A DNA stretch of 64,000 nucleotides, from the NCBI GenBank assembly GCA_030524545.1, contig JAUNGM010000014.1, positions 29,102-93,101 on the forward strand, in the 5' to 3' direction. Each line of letters starts with the position of its first letter. The stretch's first letter is position 1. Positions 52,974-61,730 of the stretch are shown here, piece after piece. Made by a program: the position numbers and the translations under genes. The DNA is from Eubacteriales bacterium (GTDB lineage: Bacteria > Bacillota > Clostridia > Lachnospirales > Lachnospiraceae). Below the pieces are notes generated by a model that was not told the DNA's origin, did no database searches, and saw nothing but the letters and a program-made list of their open reading frames with translations.

Positions 52974-55378
52974 GCAGATCAAATGAAAAAAGTACACAGG
53001 TCATCCGTGTGTATGGAATTGTCCAGGGAGTTGGCTTCCGGCCCTTTGTGAGCCGAATTGCAGACCGTGCGGGGGTCACGGGAAACGTGGCAAATAAGGG
53101 TTCCTATGTGGAAATCTATGCAAGAGGAACCGAAGAGGAACGGGCGGAATTTCTGCAATATCTGCGGGAAGAGCCTCCGGAGCGGTCTGCTGTATTAAAG
53201 ACCGATATTTCGGACTGTGAGGATATTCCTTTTGAACAGTTTGACATTATTGAAAGTGAAAAAGAAGAGGGGGATATCTTCGTTTCTCCGGATATTGCCA
53301 CCTGCCCCAAGTGCAGGCAGGAATTGTATGATCCCGGAAACCGCAGATATATGCATCCTTTTATCAACTGTACGGCATGCGGCCCGAGGCTTACGATCCT
53401 GGATTCCATGCCCTATGACCGGGAACGGACCAGTATGGGGGAGTTTCCCATGTGCCCGGAATGTGCGTATGAATATACCCATGCGGAAACAAGAAGATAC
53501 GATGCACAGCCTGTCTGCTGCAATGACTGCGGCCCGGAGGTTTATCTGATCGGAAGAGAGGAACGCGGCCGGGAGGCGATCACTTATGTGCGGAAGGCAA
53601 TTCTGGAAGGCAAGATCATTGCAGTAAAGGGAATCGGAGGATTTCACCTCTGCTGTGACGCCGCTAATGAGGAGGCTGTAGCAAGGCTTCGGAAGCTGAA
53701 AACACGCCCGGCAAAGCCCTTTGCAGTGATGATGAAAAATCTTGAGACTGTGGAGCGGGAATGCATCATCAGCCCGGAGAGTGAGGAAGTGCTGGACGGC
53801 CACCAGAAGCCGATCATTCTGCTGAAAAAAAAGCCGGGCGGGATCCTGGCTCCTTCCGTGGCTCCCGATAACCCTAAAGTAGGGGTGATGCTTCCGTATG
53901 CTCCTGTGCAGATGCTGCTGTTTGAGTATAATGACGGAATCACCATGACCACGGACTGCTTTGTGATGACAAGCGGAAATGTATCCGGGGCGCCTATCTG
54001 CCGGACGGATGAAGATGCGGTGAAGGAGCTTTCGTCTTTTTGTGACATTATCCTGTCCCATGACCGCAAAATCCGGCTGCGGGCAGATGATTCGGTGATG
54101 GACTATTACAGGGGGGAACCCTATATGATCCGCCGCTCCCGGGGCTATGCGCCGCTGCCCTTTATGTTATCAGAGGCGTTTCACGGGCAGGTGCTTGCTG
54201 TGGGCGGAGAATTAAAAAATACATTTTGCATCGGGAAAAACCAGCTGTTTTATCCGTCGCCCTATGTGGGGGATATGGCGGATATCCGGACAGTGCAGGC
54301 ATTGGAAGAATCCATCATCAGGATGGAGGAGCTTCTGGAAGCGAAGCCGTCCATTGTGGCCTGTGACATGCACCCGAAATACAATACCACGCTTGTGGCG
54401 GAAGAGCAGGGGATCCCTGTTTTCCGTGTGCAGCATCATTATGCGCATATTGTATCCTGCATGGCAGAGAATGACTGCGCAGAACCGGTGATCGGAGTTT
54501 CCTTTGACGGGACGGGATACGGAACGGACGGGACAATCTGGGGCGGTGAGATTCTGGAGGCTTCCTATCAGTCCTTTACACGGCTTGGAAGCATCCGGCC
54601 GTTTATCCAGATCGGCGGTGATGCTTCGGCAAAAGAAGGCTGGAGGATTGCCGTATCCATGATCAACTGCCTGTATCCGGACAGGGCGGCAGAGATTGTG
54701 GAAACGCTCGGGCTGTGTGAGGAGTCTGTGAGGAAGCTGTATGAACAGATGGCAGTGCGGAAGATCAACAGTGTGGTATCCACAAGCGCAGGAAGATTAT
54801 TCGATGCAGTCAGTGCGATTCTGGGAATCCGGCTTTGTTCTACCTTTGAGGGAGAGGCATCAACGACTCTGGAGTTTGCTGCCGAAGCGTATGAGGAGAC
54901 AAGGGCCGAAGAAGCGATTCGGGAAGAGCTTCGGGCAGTTTTGAAATCATTTTCCGCTGCTGCGGAGTGTGTGGAGAAGGAATCCCCGGTGGAACTGCCG
55001 GAGAAGGAGAATGCACAGAAATTTATTCTCCCGACGGAACGGCTGGTTCGTCTGATCATAGAAAAAAGGCTTCAGGGAACAGAGGCAGGGAATTTAGCTT
55101 ATCTTTTCCATGCCTTGCTGGCAGAGCAGATCGTGGAAGGCTGTAAGAAAGCGGCAGAAATGACAGGGCTTGAGGTCTGTGCCCTGAGCGGCGGAGTCTT
55201 CCAGAATCAGCTTCTTCTGCGGCTGTGCGAGGAGCGGCTGACGGAAGAGGGCTTCCGGGTACTGCGGCACAGCCTGCTTCCGCCGAACGACGGGGGAATT
55301 GCATTGGGCCAGGCCGTGGCGGCGATGGTTTATATACAGAAACAGAATGATCTGGAAGATACAAAACAGGTGGAATAA
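52970..55378 (+). CDS. hypF: Carbamoyltransferase HypF
   Basis: An 802-residue HypF. It transfers carbamoyl groups, from carbamoyl phosphate, to the C-terminal Cys of HypE as the source of cyanide ligands. Domains in order are: acylphosphatase (VQGVGFRPFVSRIA, residues ~18-31), two zinc fingers (CPKC...CTAC and CPEC...CNDC, ~105-190), a YrdC-like domain (~205-390) and a Kae1-like C-terminal domain (QHHYAHIVSCMAE, GVSFDGTGYGTDGTIWGGE, ALSGGVFQN). All expected domains are complete. Its four-base overlap with K-like 2 is unusual for hyp genes. Confidence 0.96.
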   Translation: MSRSNEKSTQVIRVYGIVQGVGFRPFVSRIADRAGVTGNVANKGSYVEIYARGTEEERAEFLQYLREEPPERSAVLKTDISDCEDIPFEQFDIIESEKEEGDIFVSPDIATCPKCRQELYDPGNRRYMHPFINCTACGPRLTILDSMPYDRERTSMGEFPMCPECAYEYTHAETRRYDAQPVCCNDCGPEVYLIGREERGREAITYVRKAILEGKIIAVKGIGGFHLCCDAANEEAVARLRKLKTRPAKPFAVMMKNLETVERECIISPESEEVLDGHQKPIILLKKKPGGILAPSVAPDNPKVGVMLPYAPVQMLLFEYNDGITMTTDCFVMTSGNVSGAPICRTDEDAVKELSSFCDIILSHDRKIRLRADDSVMDYYRGEPYMIRRSRGYAPLPFMLSEAFHGQVLAVGGELKNTFCIGKNQLFYPSPYVGDMADIRTVQALEESIIRMEELLEAKPSIVACDMHPKYNTTLVAEEQGIPVFRVQHHYAHIVSCMAENDCAEPVIGVSFDGTGYGTDGTIWGGEILEASYQSFTRLGSIRPFIQIGGDASAKEGWRIAVSMINCLYPDRAAEIVETLGLCEESVRKLYEQMAVRKINSVVSTSAGRLFDAVSAILGIRLCSTFEGEASTTLEFAAEAYEETRAEEAIREELRAVLKSFSAAAECVEKESPVELPEKENAQKFILPTERLVRLIIEKRLQGTEAGNLAYLFHALLAEQIVEGCKKAAEMTGLEVCALSGGVFQNQLLLRLCEERLTEEGFRVLRHSLLPPNDGGIALGQAVAAMVYIQKQNDLEDTKQVE

Positions 55379-55394
55379 AAGGAGGAACAAGGGC

Positions 55395-55601
55395 ATGTGT
55401 GTAGGTTTAGCGGCAAAAGTAGTAGGAATTAAAAACGGAATGGCAGTTGTGGATGCATCCGGTGCAAAGCGTGAGGTTTCCGCGGAGCTTCTGGAAGATC
55501 TGGAACCGGGAGATTATGTGATGGTTCATGCCGGAATTGCCATTGCAAAGATCACGGAAGACGATACAGAAGAAACCGACGATCTCATGGGATTGTTATA
55601 A
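55395..55601 (+). CDS. hypC: Hydrogenase maturation chaperone HypC
   Basis: A 68-residue protein beginning MCVG, with the essential Cys2 that binds the Fe(CN)2CO unit with HypD. LEPGDYVMVHAGIAIAKI is the family hallmark. The ATG at 55395 follows AGGAGGAAC and gives exact N-terminal Met-Cys. HypC normally hands the iron unit to the large subunit of a [NiFe] hydrogenase; none is encoded here. Confidence 0.96.
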   Translation: MCVGLAAKVVGIKNGMAVVDASGAKREVSAELLEDLEPGDYVMVHAGIAIAKITEDDTEETDDLMGLL

Positions 55602-55611
55602 CGGAGAAAAG

Positions 55612-56667
55612 ATGATGGAAAAAATACAGAAAACAGCAAAAGAGATAATCGAAACTTATGATGGATCTCCCATCCGTATTATGGAAGTGTGCGGCACCCA
55701 TACCCATGAAATTTTCCGGCTGGGAATCCGAAAGATCCTTCCGGAAAATGTGGAACTGATCTCAGGCCCCGGATGCCCGGTCTGCGTTACACCTGTGGGA
55801 TTTATTGATGAGGCAGTGATGCTGGCTCTGGAACATGGCGCAGTCATCTGTACCTTCGGAGACTTGATCCGGGTTCCGGGAACAAAGAAAAGCCTTGCGG
55901 ATGCACGGGCAGAGGGAGCGAAGATCCAGGTTGTGTACACCCCTCTGGATGCGGTGGATTATGCGGCGGAAAATCCGGATAAGCAGGTGGTATTTCTGGC
56001 AGTGGGATTTGAGACAACCACACCGTCCGTCTGTCTTGCGGCAAAGAAGGCACAGGAAGCAGGGCTTGAGAACTTCTCCCTTCTTACCGCAAATAAGACC
56101 ATGCCAAATGCATATCAGGCATTAAAAGGCAGCGCAGACGCATTTCTCTATCCCGGACATGTCAATGCCATCACAGGTGAAGAAGAATGCAGAAAACTGG
56201 CGGAAAGAGACGGAGTCTCCGGCGTGATCGCAGGATTTACGGCAAAAGAACTGCTGACAGCCCTGGCTGTAACTATAGAAAAATCAAAGACAGGAATACC
56301 GTTTTTTGTGAACTGTTATCCCCGTGTCGTTCGGCCGGAGGGAAATACCGCAGCACAAAAAATCATAGAAGAAGTGATGGAACCCTGCGATTCCGAATGG
56401 AGAGGACTTGGTGTGATACCGGGCTCCGGCCTGCAGCTTCGTGAGGGATACGGTGCGTATGATGCCCGGAAGAAATTCCGCCTTCCAAAAGTGGAAGGGC
56501 GAAGCAATCCGGCCTGCCGCTGCGGAGAAGTGCTTCAGGGAAAATGCAGGCCGTCGGACTGCAAAGTATTCGGAAAAGGATGTACGCCGCAGCATCCCAT
56601 CGGTGCCTGCATGGTATCCAATGAAGGTGCATGTTCTGCCTATTATCAGTACAGCAGTGAGGTATAA
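55612..56667 (+). CDS. hypD: Fe(CN)2CO assembly protein HypD
   Basis: A 351-residue HypD, the scaffold that builds the Fe(CN)2CO unit with HypC and HypE. The catalytic/iron-binding motifs are MEVCGTHTHEIFR near residue 24, GPGCPVCVTP near 55 and the C-terminal [4Fe-4S] region (CRCGEVLQGKC, CKVFGKGC, GACMVSNEGACSAYY). The ATG at 55612 is used (55615 is an alternative), ten bases after the hypC stop, with a GGAG site. All conserved cysteines are present, so it looks functional. Confidence 0.96.
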   Translation: MMEKIQKTAKEIIETYDGSPIRIMEVCGTHTHEIFRLGIRKILPENVELISGPGCPVCVTPVGFIDEAVMLALEHGAVICTFGDLIRVPGTKKSLADARAEGAKIQVVYTPLDAVDYAAENPDKQVVFLAVGFETTTPSVCLAAKKAQEAGLENFSLLTANKTMPNAYQALKGSADAFLYPGHVNAITGEEECRKLAERDGVSGVIAGFTAKELLTALAVTIEKSKTGIPFFVNCYPRVVRPEGNTAAQKIIEEVMEPCDSEWRGLGVIPGSGLQLREGYGAYDARKKFRLPKVEGRSNPACRCGEVLQGKCRPSDCKVFGKGCTPQHPIGACMVSNEGACSAYYQYSSEV

Positions 56668-56681
56668 AGGAGGAAACAGAT

Positions 56682-57689
56682 ATGATGGAAAATAAAGTAA
56701 CCCTTGCCCACGGAGCAGGGGGAAGACAGACAGCCGAGCTGATCGAAAAAGTATTTAAGGCACATTTTGCCAATCCGGAATTTACGGCAGATGATGCGGC
56801 AATCCTGAACGTGGGCGACGGCAGAATCGCCATGACTACCGACGGATTTATCGTTTCCCCTTTTGAATTTCCGGGAGGAAATATCGGAAAACTCAGTATC
56901 TGCGGTACGGTCAACGATCTGGCGTGTATGGGAGCAAAACCGCTTTATTTAACCTGTTCTTTTATTATAGAAGAAGGATTTCCTCTGGATAAGCTGGAAG
57001 AGATTGCTTCCTATATGGAAAAAACGGCTGCGGAGGCCGGGGTAAAGATTGTGGCAGGAGATACTAAGGTTGCCGGAAAAGGCCAGGTGGACAATGTATT
57101 TATCACCACCACCGGCATCGGAAAGCTGCAGGAGGGTGTCCATACTTCCGGCGCATTCGCAAAACCAGGAGATGCGGTGATCGTCACAGGGGATATCGGA
57201 CGGCACGGCTGCACCATCCTTCTGGCACGGGAAAATCTGGGAATTGAAGCGGATGTAAAGAGCGACTGTGCACCTTTGTGGGGAACCGTGGAATCGATGC
57301 TTGAAACAACGAAAGACATCCATGTGATCCGGGATGCCACCCGCGGCGGGGTAGGCACGGTTCTTTATGAAATTGCCGCAGAGAGTAAGGTGGGAATCCG
57401 TCTGGATGCCTCTTCCATTCCGGTAGACGGAGCCGTCCGCGGCGTTTGCGGAATGCTTGGCCTGGATCCGCTGTATCTGGCAAATGAAGGAACCTTAGTG
57501 GTAGTTGCCCCTAAGGAAAAAGCGCAGGCGCTGGTCGAAACACTTCATAAAGGGAAATATTCCGGAAATGCTGCGATTATCGGTGAGGTTACAGATACTA
57601 TGCCCGGAAAGGTCGTGATGACTACGGAAATCGGTGCCGAAACACTGCTCCCACAGCCGGGCGGAGAATTACTGCCGCGGATTTGCTAG
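56682..57689 (+). CDS. hypE: Hydrogenase maturation protein HypE
   Basis: A 335-residue PurM-like ATPase, which dehydrates the thiocarbamate at its C-terminal Cys to thiocyanate. The protein begins with VTLAHGAGGRQT and ends exactly in LLPRIC, the carbamoylated tail. TTDGFIVSPFEFPGGNIG and VAGDTKVAGKG are other family marks. It ends the operon. The adjacent LysR gene is convergent and there is no clear terminator in the 19-base gap. Confidence 0.96.
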   Translation: MMENKVTLAHGAGGRQTAELIEKVFKAHFANPEFTADDAAILNVGDGRIAMTTDGFIVSPFEFPGGNIGKLSICGTVNDLACMGAKPLYLTCSFIIEEGFPLDKLEEIASYMEKTAAEAGVKIVAGDTKVAGKGQVDNVFITTTGIGKLQEGVHTSGAFAKPGDAVIVTGDIGRHGCTILLARENLGIEADVKSDCAPLWGTVESMLETTKDIHVIRDATRGGVGTVLYEIAAESKVGIRLDASSIPVDGAVRGVCGMLGLDPLYLANEGTLVVVAPKEKAQALVETLHKGKYSGNAAIIGEVTDTMPGKVVMTTEIGAETLLPQPGGELLPRIC

Positions 57690-57708
57690 TGTACTGTCAA
57701 ATTGATAT

Positions 57709-58605
57709 TCAGGAATCCTTATAATAGTCCCGCACAAAGTGAATGAACTGTTTCACATGGGGTTTTAAGATTCTGTTTTTGCTGTAAACAATATAAAAGG
57801 TACGCGTATGGGCGGATTCTTCTAAAGGGAATAGGAGAATCTGCCTTGTTTTTTCCAGATCAAGAGCAGAACGGGCTGACAAAATGGAAATACCAAGTCC
57901 GTTGACAATGGATTTCTTGATGGATTCCAGATCATTCATGCGGACAACTACATTTAAGTCGGAGCTGGAGATTCCGTGGCGTTCCAGGAAACGGTCCATT
58001 TCTTTGCGCGTGCCGGAGCCTGTTTCCCGGAGAATGAAAGATTCATCCAGAAAGTCCCGGAAAGCAGCACCGCGGCTTTTGAGCTTCAGAAAATGGTCGT
58101 TGACCGGAGTTGCGATGACGAGAGAGTCGTGGCAGAAGGGAAGGAAGCAGCAGGTTTCTTCTTCTGCTTTCTGGCCCGTAAGGCTTAAGTCCACGCTGCC
58201 ATCCAGAACCCTTTGGATCGCACCGGCACTGTCGGACTGCCAGGAATGAAAATAGATATTTTCCACCTGCCGTCCGAAAGCACTCAGAAGCTCCGGGAGA
58301 AGATAGGAGGAAGGAATGGTGGACACGCCGATATCAATGATCTTTTTCTTGGTTCCGGCAAATTCATCCACCAGATTGTTGCGCATGTTCAGCATCTGCA
58401 CAGCACAGTCATAGAGCTGGTAGCCTCTGGCAGTGACGGTAAGCTTTTTGGTAGTGCGGATGATGAGGCGGGAATTCAGTTCGGTTTCCAGTGAGCGGAT
58501 ATGCGCACTGATGGTGGGCTGCGTCAGATAAAGGCGCCGTGCTGCCTCAGAAAAACTGTTATATTCTACGACGGCCACAAAGGCTTCCAATTGTTTAAAT
58601 TCCAT
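57709..58605 (-). CDS. LysR-family regulator, selenium-metabolism type
   Basis: A 298-residue LysR-type regulator. The N-terminal helix-turn-helix (MEFKQLEAFVAVVEYNSF, AARRLYLTQPTISAHIRSLE) is followed by the effector-binding domain (residues ~90-295). It sits after a cysteine-desulfurase-like gene on the minus strand and near yedE, a TusA-like gene and a DUF3343 gene on the plus strand. LysR proteins in such sets are annotated as selenium-metabolism associated. Its likely target is the inverted repeat at 59898-59959. The effector is unknown. Confidence 0.85.
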   Translation of the reverse strand: MEFKQLEAFVAVVEYNSFSEAARRLYLTQPTISAHIRSLETELNSRLIIRTTKKLTVTARGYQLYDCAVQMLNMRNNLVDEFAGTKKKIIDIGVSTIPSSYLLPELLSAFGRQVENIYFHSWQSDSAGAIQRVLDGSVDLSLTGQKAEEETCCFLPFCHDSLVIATPVNDHFLKLKSRGAAFRDFLDESFILRETGSGTRKEMDRFLERHGISSSDLNVVVRMNDLESIKKSIVNGLGISILSARSALDLEKTRQILLFPLEESAHTRTFYIVYSKNRILKPHVKQFIHFVRDYYKDS

Positions 58606-58650
58606 AGCGGTTATCCTCGAATCGATTTTATTCTGCCGGGGGCGGCGGGG

Positions 58651-59823
58651 TTATCCGTTAAGGCCGGTGATCTCGGCCAGAGCATGCAGGGCGGCATCCA
58701 GTTCCTCTTGCGTATTCCCGGGGCCGAAGGAGAATCGGATAGTTCCCGCCGGATATGTACCCAGTGTTTTGTGGGCATTTGGAGCGCAGTGAAGTCCCAC
58801 CCGTGTCATGATTCCATACCGGTCATCCAGTTCATAGGCCGCCTGTGCCATATCCATCTGAAGAGTCTGAATGGAGACAACTGCACAGCGGTCAATGCAG
58901 TCCTGTTTTCCCACGATACGGATGTACTCGCTTTCCGGATCCAGATTCCTAAGCCCTTTCAGAAAATAGTCCGTCAAAGCCATTTCATGGCGGAACATTT
59001 CTTCCATGGAACTGTTCTCCAGATCGGTCAGTGCTGCATGAAGTCCAAGAATTCCGGGAAGGTTGGGAGTCCCCGGTTCAAAACGGTCAGGCAGAAAATC
59101 CGGGATTTCTTCCGTATGGGAAATGCTTCCGGTACCGCCGGAGAGGAGCGGTTCAATCTGTCGGGCAAGGGTATCCCGCACCAGAAATCCGCCGATTCCC
59201 TGTGGGCCGCGAAGCCCTTTATGCCCGGTAAAAGCCAGGGCATCAATATGCATTTCTTCCATATCGATCGGAAGGATTCCGGCAGTCTGGGCGGTATCCA
59301 GGATAAATGCAATCTTGTGCTTCTGACAGAGCAGTCCAAGCTCCCGGGCAGGCATGACCGTACCGCAGACATTGGAAGCGTGGAGACAGACAAGAGCCCT
59401 GGTATTTGGCCGGATAAGCGATTCCGCTTCTTCCAGGCACAGGCTTCCGTCCTGTCTGCAGGGAATCCGGTCAAACAAAACACCGGTTTTTTGAAGCTGT
59501 GTTAAAGGCCGCATGACAGCATTATGTTCCATGGCAGAGACAAGTACGTGGTCGCCTGGTTTAAGCAGGCCCTTCAAAAGGATGTTTAAACTGGACGTGA
59601 CATTGCCCGTAAAGATCACATTCCTGCAGTTGGGAAAATGGAACAGGCGGCAGAGCTGTTCCCTTGTTTCATAGACCTGTTCCTCCACGGAGTAGGCTTC
59701 TGTGTAGCAGCCTCGGTTCACATTCACGGAAAAGCCGGAAAGATACCGGTAAACAGCGTCTGCCACGGAGGAAGCCTTGGGAAAGGAAGTACTGGCCTGG
59801 TCAAGATATATTTTTTTCCTCAT
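58651..59823 (-). CDS. Cysteine desulfurase-family aminotransferase class V
   Basis: A 390-residue PLP enzyme. The PLP lysine is Lys202 in [17 protein letters not shown], and a conserved cysteine lies in [15 protein letters not shown] near residue 350, which suits release of sulfur or selenium from cysteine or selenocysteine. The start [11 protein letters not shown] is typical of the EF2568-like group that travels with yedE and TusA/YedF genes in selenium loci. GAGG lies about 10 bases before the ATG. It is the first gene of the minus-strand pair with the LysR regulator. Confidence 0.88.
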   Translation of the reverse strand: MRKKIYLDQASTSFPKASSVADAVYRYLSGFSVNVNRGCYTEAYSVEEQVYETREQLCRLFHFPNCRNVIFTGNVTSSLNILLKGLLKPGDHVLVSAMEHNAVMRPLTQLQKTGVLFDRIPCRQDGSLCLEEAESLIRPNTRALVCLHASNVCGTVMPARELGLLCQKHKIAFILDTAQTAGILPIDMEEMHIDALAFTGHKGLRGPQGIGGFLVRDTLARQIEPLLSGGTGSISHTEEIPDFLPDRFEPGTPNLPGILGLHAALTDLENSSMEEMFRHEMALTDYFLKGLRNLDPESEYIRIVGKQDCIDRCAVVSIQTLQMDMAQAAYELDDRYGIMTRVGLHCAPNAHKTLGTYPAGTIRFSFGPGNTQEELDAALHALAEITGLNG

Positions 59824-59854
59824 AAAAGTACCTCGCGATCATTCTGATAGATGC

Positions 59855-59860
59855 AGTATA
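59855..59860 (-). promoter_or_regulatory. Candidate -10 box for the minus-strand pair
   Basis: On the minus strand this reads TATACT, about 32 bases before the start codon at 59823. The -35 region (TAGATA at 59878-59883) is weak. Confidence 0.4.
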
Positions 59861-59897
59861 TCATAATTTATTAATTCTATCTATAAATATCCTAAAA

Positions 59898-59959
59898 AAT
59901 CATTTATAAATTATTGGAAGGATTTTGAAAGAAATGGTATCATTTTTTTATAAATGATT
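59898..59959 (+). promoter_or_regulatory. 13-bp inverted repeat operator between divergent genes
   Basis: AATCATTTATAAA (59898-59910) and TTTATAAATGATT (59947-59959) are perfect inverted copies 36 bases apart, centred on the yedE promoter region. A TTGGAA (59914-59919) and TATCAT (59938-59943), 18 bases apart with TGG before the -10 box, is the candidate yedE promoter. The repeat spans both divergent promoters, as LysR operators usually do. Confidence 0.7.
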
Positions 59960-59985
59960 TATGAACAAGAAAGGAAGGGTTACAA

Positions 59986-61065
59986 ATGAAAAACGAAAAA
60001 ACAGTGATTACGGGAGCCGGCATTATGATCGGTCTGATAGCTGCTGCGCTTGTATTTTTCGGCAATCCGGTAAATATGGGATTCTGTATCGCATGTTTTC
60101 TGCGGGATACATCCGGTGCGCTGGGCCTGCACTCTGCAGCAGCCGTTCAGTACATACGTCCGGAGATCATCGGACTTGTCCTTGGCTCCTGTATCCTTGC
60201 ACTGGTAAACAAAGAATTTAAACCGCGCGGAGGAAGCGCCCCTGTAACACGTTTTATTTTAGGCGTTTTTGTAATGATCGGATGCCTGATGTTCCTGGGA
60301 TGTCCGTTCCGCATGATCTTACGAATTGCAGGCGGTGACCTGAATGCCATTTTCGGGCTGGTGGGATTTGTTCTTGGAATCCTGGCAGGCGTCTTTTTCC
60401 TGAAGAGAGGCTACACGCTGAAACGCTCCTACAAAATGCCGAAAGCAGAAGGCGGCCTTTTCCCTGCATTGGAAATCGTCTTTCTGGTTCTGCTTGTGGC
60501 AGCTCCGGCATTTATTCACTTTACGGAACCGGAAGGAGGCCCCGGCGCTAAACATGCGGCAATCCTCATTTCTCTTGCAGCAGGCCTGATCGTAGGAGCA
60601 CTTGCACAGAAGACGCGTCTTTGTATGGTAGGCGGTATCCGTGATGCAGTTCTTTTTGGGGAATACAAGCTGCTGATCGGCTTTGCAGCCATTCTGGTCA
60701 GTGCACTTGTGGGAAATCTGATCCTTACGGCAGCAACAGGAACTCCTTATTTTACCCTTGGCATGGCAGGCCAGCCGGTTGCACATACGGACGGTCTCTG
60801 GAATGCCCTTGGAATGCTTCTTGCAGGCTTCGGCTGCGTGCTCCTGGGCGGATGTCCTCTGCGCCAGCTTGTACTTGCAGGCGAAGGAAATACGGACTCT
60901 GCCATCGCGATTTTCGGTCTGATGGTTGGTGCTGCATTTGCACATAACTTTGGTCTGGCTTCTTCCGGAGAGGGCCCGACTGCGAACGGAAAGATCGCTG
61001 TGATCATCGGTATCGTTGTAGTTGCCGTGATCGCAGTCCTGAATTCCAGAAAAAGTGAAGCCTGA
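59986..61065 (+). CDS. yedE: YedE-family selenium/sulfur transporter
   Basis: A 359-residue protein with about ten membrane helices in two repeated halves. Conserved cysteines include GFCIACFLRD and FLGCPFRM in the first half, and KTRLCMVGGIRD and LLGGCPLRQL in the second. This is the pattern of the YeeE/YedE sulfur-trafficking transporters. The partner proteins encoded immediately downstream (TusA-like and DUF3343) match selenium-associated YedE loci. AAGGAAGGG lies before the ATG. Sulfur rather than selenium transport is possible. Confidence 0.9.
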   Translation: MKNEKTVITGAGIMIGLIAAALVFFGNPVNMGFCIACFLRDTSGALGLHSAAAVQYIRPEIIGLVLGSCILALVNKEFKPRGGSAPVTRFILGVFVMIGCLMFLGCPFRMILRIAGGDLNAIFGLVGFVLGILAGVFFLKRGYTLKRSYKMPKAEGGLFPALEIVFLVLLVAAPAFIHFTEPEGGPGAKHAAILISLAAGLIVGALAQKTRLCMVGGIRDAVLFGEYKLLIGFAAILVSALVGNLILTAATGTPYFTLGMAGQPVAHTDGLWNALGMLLAGFGCVLLGGCPLRQLVLAGEGNTDSAIAIFGLMVGAAFAHNFGLASSGEGPTANGKIAVIIGIVVVAVIAVLNSRKSEA

Positions 61066-61107
61066 AAACAGTCAGATACAGATAGGATATGAGAGGAGAA
61101 GCAAGAG

Positions 61108-61314
61108 ATGAAAACAATTGATGCAAGAGGCCTGTCCTGCCCGGAGCCGGTTATTATGACAAAGAATGCTCTGGCATCTAAGGAAGCTGCTTATGAAGTG
61201 CTTGTAGATAATGTTACTGCCAAAGAAAATGTTACCCGCTTTGCCACACATCAGGGATACCAGGTTAAGGCGGAGGAGAAGGGAGATGAGTATCTCCTTC
61301 ATCTGAAAAAATAA
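61108..61314 (+). CDS. TusA/SirA-like sulfur or selenium carrier
   Basis: A 68-residue TusA-fold protein with the catalytic Cys in DARGLSCPEPVIMTKNAL (residues ~4-21). The classical YedF protein has an extra DsrE-like domain; here only the TusA domain is present, so it is a stand-alone carrier. It lies between yedE and the DUF3343 gene, and probably accepts persulfide or perselenide from YedE or the cysteine desulfurase-like enzyme. Confidence 0.9.
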   Translation: MKTIDARGLSCPEPVIMTKNALASKEAAYEVLVDNVTAKENVTRFATHQGYQVKAEEKGDEYLLHLKK

Positions 61315-61324
61315 CAGAGGAAGC

Positions 61325-61573
61325 ATGGAAGAGTATATTGCTACGTTTTATTCCCATTTCGGGGCAATCCGGTTCAAAAGATCCTGTGAAGCTGCGGGAC
61401 TTACCGCCGCAGTGATGCCGGTACCCAGAAATTTAAGCTCCTCCTGCGGGACCTGTGTGAAATTCCAGGCGCGGGGGGAATCATCCATTCCGGAAAAAAA
61501 CGAGGAGATGGAACAGATTGTCCTTGTCACGGACAGGGGATTTCAGCAGATCTATCAGGCGGAGGATGCCTGA
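61325..61573 (+). CDS. DUF3343 protein, putative Se/S carrier
   Basis: An 82-residue protein of the DUF3343 family (MEEYIATFYSHFGAIRFKR, AAGLTAAVMPVPRNLSSSCG, CVKFQARGES). The SSCGTCVKF segment offers two cysteines. DUF3343 genes regularly occur beside yedE, TusA-like and aminotransferase class V genes, and are annotated as putative Se/S carrier-like. GAGGAAGC precedes the ATG. The function is inferred from neighbours. Confidence 0.85.
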   Translation: MEEYIATFYSHFGAIRFKRSCEAAGLTAAVMPVPRNLSSSCGTCVKFQARGESSIPEKNEEMEQIVLVTDRGFQQIYQAEDA

Positions 61574-61579
61574 CATAAC

Positions 61580-61638
61580 GAAAAAGCGCTGTCTCAGCAG
61601 AAATGAAGAAGTCTCATTTCTGTTGGACAGCTTTTTTT
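61580..61638 (+). terminator. Terminator after the selenium-type genes
   Basis: AGCGCTGTC pairs loosely with GGACAGCTT, with a strong inner stem GCAGAAATGA/TCATTTCTG, then TTTTTTT. It ends the yedE-TusA-DUF3343 transcript. Confidence 0.85.
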
Positions 61639-61666
61639 GTATTCTTTTCTATGACATATTACAGGA

Positions 61667-61695
61667 TTGTTTCGGAGATTAAAAAATAGTATAAT
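61667..61695 (+). promoter_or_regulatory. Promoter of the second OmpR two-component operon
   Basis: TTGTTT (61667-61672), 17 bases, TATAAT (61690-61695). Confidence 0.65.
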
Positions 61696-61730
61696 ATTTT
61701 TTAATAAAATAAAATAAGGATGTGGATACG

